The notes under the pieces were generated by a model, which saw only the letters and a program-made list of their open reading frames with translations, did no database searches and was not told the origin of the DNA. From assembly GCA_030694265.1 (NCBI GenBank), contig JAUXYP010000008.1, positions 124,001 to 188,000 of the forward strand: a stretch of 64,000 nucleotides of DNA, written 5' to 3'. The DNA is from Sulfuricurvum sp. Its GTDB lineage: Bacteria > Campylobacterota > Campylobacteria > Campylobacterales > Sulfurimonadaceae. This document shows positions 62,348-64,000 of this stretch, in pieces. Positions within the stretch are counted from its first letter, which is position 1. Every line of letters begins with the position of its first letter. Position numbers and translations under genes: made by a program.

Positions 62348-62923
62348 TTATTGAACTACGAAATCGGTGAAGTAGACGTTTTTGATTTTTCCGTCTTTTA
62401 CGCGCTGATTAAGATCGTTAACAATCTCCTCTTTGAGTGTTTCTTTACCTTTAATGGTAGAAACTTCTTCGAGAGATTTTCCTGAGAGTATTCGAATGAT
62501 AACATCCCGCAATACCGGTTTTTTGCTTTCGAGTTCGAGAGCAAGTTCTTCTCCTTCGAGTTCAAGATTCATTTCAACTTTTAAGTAGCGTCTTCCGCTT
62601 TCAGAGAGGAGATTGACGGTAAATAATTCGAGTGGGAACATAATCCCCACTTCTGTTGAAATTTCTCCATGACCGCTTCCTGCTGATGGGGTGGCATGTT
62701 CACCCTCAGCGGGTGCTTCTTCCCCATGTGCGGCTGCTTCTTTTTGTACTGAACCCTCTGATCCGGCCTCTGCATCGTGGTTACCCGACATCAATGCAAA
62801 GATAACACCGCCGATACCTAAAATAAGTACCAATACGACAATGATAATAATCAGAAGCATATTCCCCGATTTTTTCTTTTCTTCGCCCTCAGAGGCTTTA
62901 TCTTCGTGTTCTTTTCCAGCCAT
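62348..62923 (-). CDS. fliL: Flagellar basal-body protein FliL
   Basis: A 191-residue protein with one N-terminal membrane segment (about 21-44), a periplasmic linker rich in Glu, Ala and His, and the FliL domain (about 95-190: FPLELFTVNL, YLKVEMNLEL, LSGKSLEEVSTIKGKETLKEEI). FliL sits at the stator and aids torque and swarming. The first gene of a fliL-acpS-phnA set. Confidence 0.92.
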   Translation of the reverse strand: MAGKEHEDKASEGEEKKKSGNMLLIIIIVVLVLILGIGGVIFALMSGNHDAEAGSEGSVQKEAAAHGEEAPAEGEHATPSAGSGHGEISTEVGIMFPLELFTVNLLSESGRRYLKVEMNLELEGEELALELESKKPVLRDVIIRILSGKSLEEVSTIKGKETLKEEIVNDLNQRVKDGKIKNVYFTDFVVQ

Positions 62924-63072
62924 TTGTGCTCCTGATCTAAATATAATTGTTTAATTGTAGCAAGATAGTGATGAATATTATGCAACCTACACTATTTCTT
63001 TATGAAATACCCCTAAGGTTTATTTGGTTAAACTTAGACAAATAGCATGTTAAACATATATGAAGGAATACA

Positions 63073-63588
63073 ATGCGTTATCTTTTACTCTCTTCTCTCT
63101 TTATTCTGATCGTTACAGGATGTTCGGTGACTACCTACAATCGAACAATTACACAGGGTAAAATTGAAAATCCTGATATTGTTATCACCGCTGAAGATAA
63201 AAGCTTCACGATGAAGGGTGAATTTACTTCTCCATTTCAAAGTTCAACGCGTTATAACTCACTTGAGATGCCCGATCGTGATCTTCCAAAGGCTTATAGA
63301 CAGGCATTGTATCATGGGGCAAAACATGTTCGTATAAAAGTAGCAAATAACGATAAAGAGTTGTTTGGTGTCTTGGCGTTGGATAAAGCAGATGATGAGG
63401 GAGTAGGTCCTAGTACTCAGTCGTACAAAATAATAGTTCCGCAGCCCTATATCGATGCGGCTAAAAATGGAAAAATTTCGGTTGTGTTTGAATATTACAA
63501 ACTCAAAAATGACGGATTGATTGATGTCGGCAAGATCAAAGAGCGTTCTTGGATTTTATGGTTAAGTGATCAGGATGTTTTTAAATGA
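63073..63588 (+). CDS. Predicted lipoprotein of unknown function
   Basis: A 171-residue protein with a signal peptide and lipobox IVTGC (Cys17). The mature part is beta-rich without a recognised family. The ATG is preceded by GAAGGAA. It overlaps the next gene by four bases, so the two are co-translated. Confidence 0.7.
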   Translation: MRYLLLSSLFILIVTGCSVTTYNRTITQGKIENPDIVITAEDKSFTMKGEFTSPFQSSTRYNSLEMPDRDLPKAYRQALYHGAKHVRIKVANNDKELFGVLALDKADDEGVGPSTQSYKIIVPQPYIDAAKNGKISVVFEYYKLKNDGLIDVGKIKERSWILWLSDQDVFK

Positions 63589-64000
63589 GAATTTTTTTCT
63601 TTCTTCTCGCAGGTGTTGCAGCATATTCAGGTGACTTGATATATCTTTCAAGCGATTCTTCCCCTAAAAATCTTGAAATGCTTAAGGGCAAGTATCAACA
63701 AACATTATTGCTTAATGAGAATCGCGTTTATCTTATCCCAAGTGAATGTCAAAGTGAACGTTATTTTGGCGGAGCCAGTGAAGGAGTTTTGAATCTCATC
63801 AAAGGACCCATGAGAACGGAAACAGTTTTGAATACGCAAGAAGTCTTTGAAGCAAAAGATGAAAAAGAAATTGTCAAAAAAATTGAGTTGGACAAAACAT
63901 TTGCAATAGCAGAGGGGAAAGTTTCTAAAGACTTTTTAGAGGATAAAGAGGGACGTGGTTTTGGCGGTGCGAGTGAAGTTCCTCTCGTTATTCACAATGA
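63585..64000 (+). CDS. Exported protein of unknown function, truncated by the window end
   Basis: The first 138 residues are visible. A signal peptide (about 1-15) is followed by an N-terminal domain DLIYLSSDSSPKNL and a repeat of the phrase FGGASE: RYFGGASEGV at about 59-68 and RGFGGASEVPL at about 124-134, suggesting duplicated units of about 65 residues. No family is recognised. The stop codon is outside the window. The start is coupled to the lipoprotein gene by ATGA overlap. Confidence 0.7.
   Translation, partial: MRIFFFLLAGVAAYSGDLIYLSSDSSPKNLEMLKGKYQQTLLLNENRVYLIPSECQSERYFGGASEGVLNLIKGPMRTETVLNTQEVFEAKDEKEIVKKIELDKTFAIAEGKVSKDFLEDKEGRGFGGASEVPLVIHN

Noticed and set aside
1-64000. CRISPR arrays, transposons, tRNA or rRNA genes
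   Set aside because: No regularly spaced repeats, transposase genes, tRNA-like cloverleaf or rRNA segments were recognised while reading both strands, though a covariance-model search was not possible.

Overview
The window reads as a chromosomal stretch of a Campylobacterota (epsilonproteobacterial) organism, most likely a free-living sulfur or hydrogen oxidiser near Sulfuricurvum/Sulfurimonas. This is inferred from gene content and style, not from a marker gene. The pointers are a stand-alone FlhB C-terminal homologue (FlhX) beside a FliK-like gene, CheV, a PycB/OadA-type biotin carboxyltransferase, a sulfide:quinone-reductase-like flavoprotein, many c-di-GMP/PAS signalling proteins, frequent TTG starts, and tightly packed genes with ATGA overlaps. 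I see no rRNA, tRNA, CRISPR array, insertion sequence or prophage. No gene-free stretch exceeds 300 bases; the longest is 49412-49672.

Layout. 1-5042 (minus): the start of pcm, the AmmeMemoRadiSam radical SAM enzyme, a host-attachment-family protein, a DUF2279 protein and a Lon-like protease. 5256-7052 (plus): Hsp20, a Cache-domain membrane protein and the ribosome-rescue hydrolase ArfB. 7096-16012 is a divergent lipoate-centred module. On the minus strand lie AMP-forming acyl-CoA synthetase, E1 alpha, E1 beta, E2, an acyl carrier protein and a MEMO1-family protein. On the plus strand lie a lipoate ligase/octanoyltransferase-family protein, lipoyl synthase and E3. 16125-19208 is a CHASE-PAS-PAS-GGDEF-EAL protein. 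19285-24288 is a Lol-like ABC export operon with an outer-membrane barrel protein. Its first gene has its signal peptide out of frame at a run of nine T.

24296-36724 is a mixed region: an EAL-HDOD protein, a TonB-dependent receptor, a DEAD-box helicase, an FmdE-like protein, an aldo/keto reductase, a four-gene operon (YcgN-like, Hpt, GIY-YIG, degenerate GGDEF), a TetR regulator, pirin, an AEC transporter and a secreted phosphoesterase. 36753-43217 holds a beta-propeller/helical-repeat protein, a small flagellar group (FliK-like, FlhX), a DjlA-like co-chaperone and a hybrid kinase whose receiver lacks the phospho-acceptor aspartate. 43303-49411 is a long minus-strand run with the character of a light/oxidative/envelope stress operon (lytic transglycosylase-like, small membrane protein, glutathione peroxidase, DUF2867 oxidoreductase, lipocalin, SRPBCC, DUF523-DUF1722, photolyase).

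49673-64000 holds a degenerate nuclease-fold protein, pyrophosphatase, an unusual protein with three His-triplet helices directly before the PycB/OadA-type gene, CheV, a molybdopterin oxidoreductase, ArgD, an NDUFAF7-type methyltransferase, ThiS, an RlmI-like methyltransferase, the SQR-like flavoprotein, PhnA, AcpS, FliL and two exported proteins of unknown function, the last cut by the window end.

How genes may work together: the lipoate module contains all enzyme components of a 2-oxo acid dehydrogenase, enzymes to attach and build its lipoyl cofactor, and its own acyl carrier protein. AcpS, which would activate that carrier protein, is also in the window. The least explained items are the ACP and MEMO genes inside that module, the His-triplet protein before PycB, and the possible phase-variable tract in the Lol-like operon.
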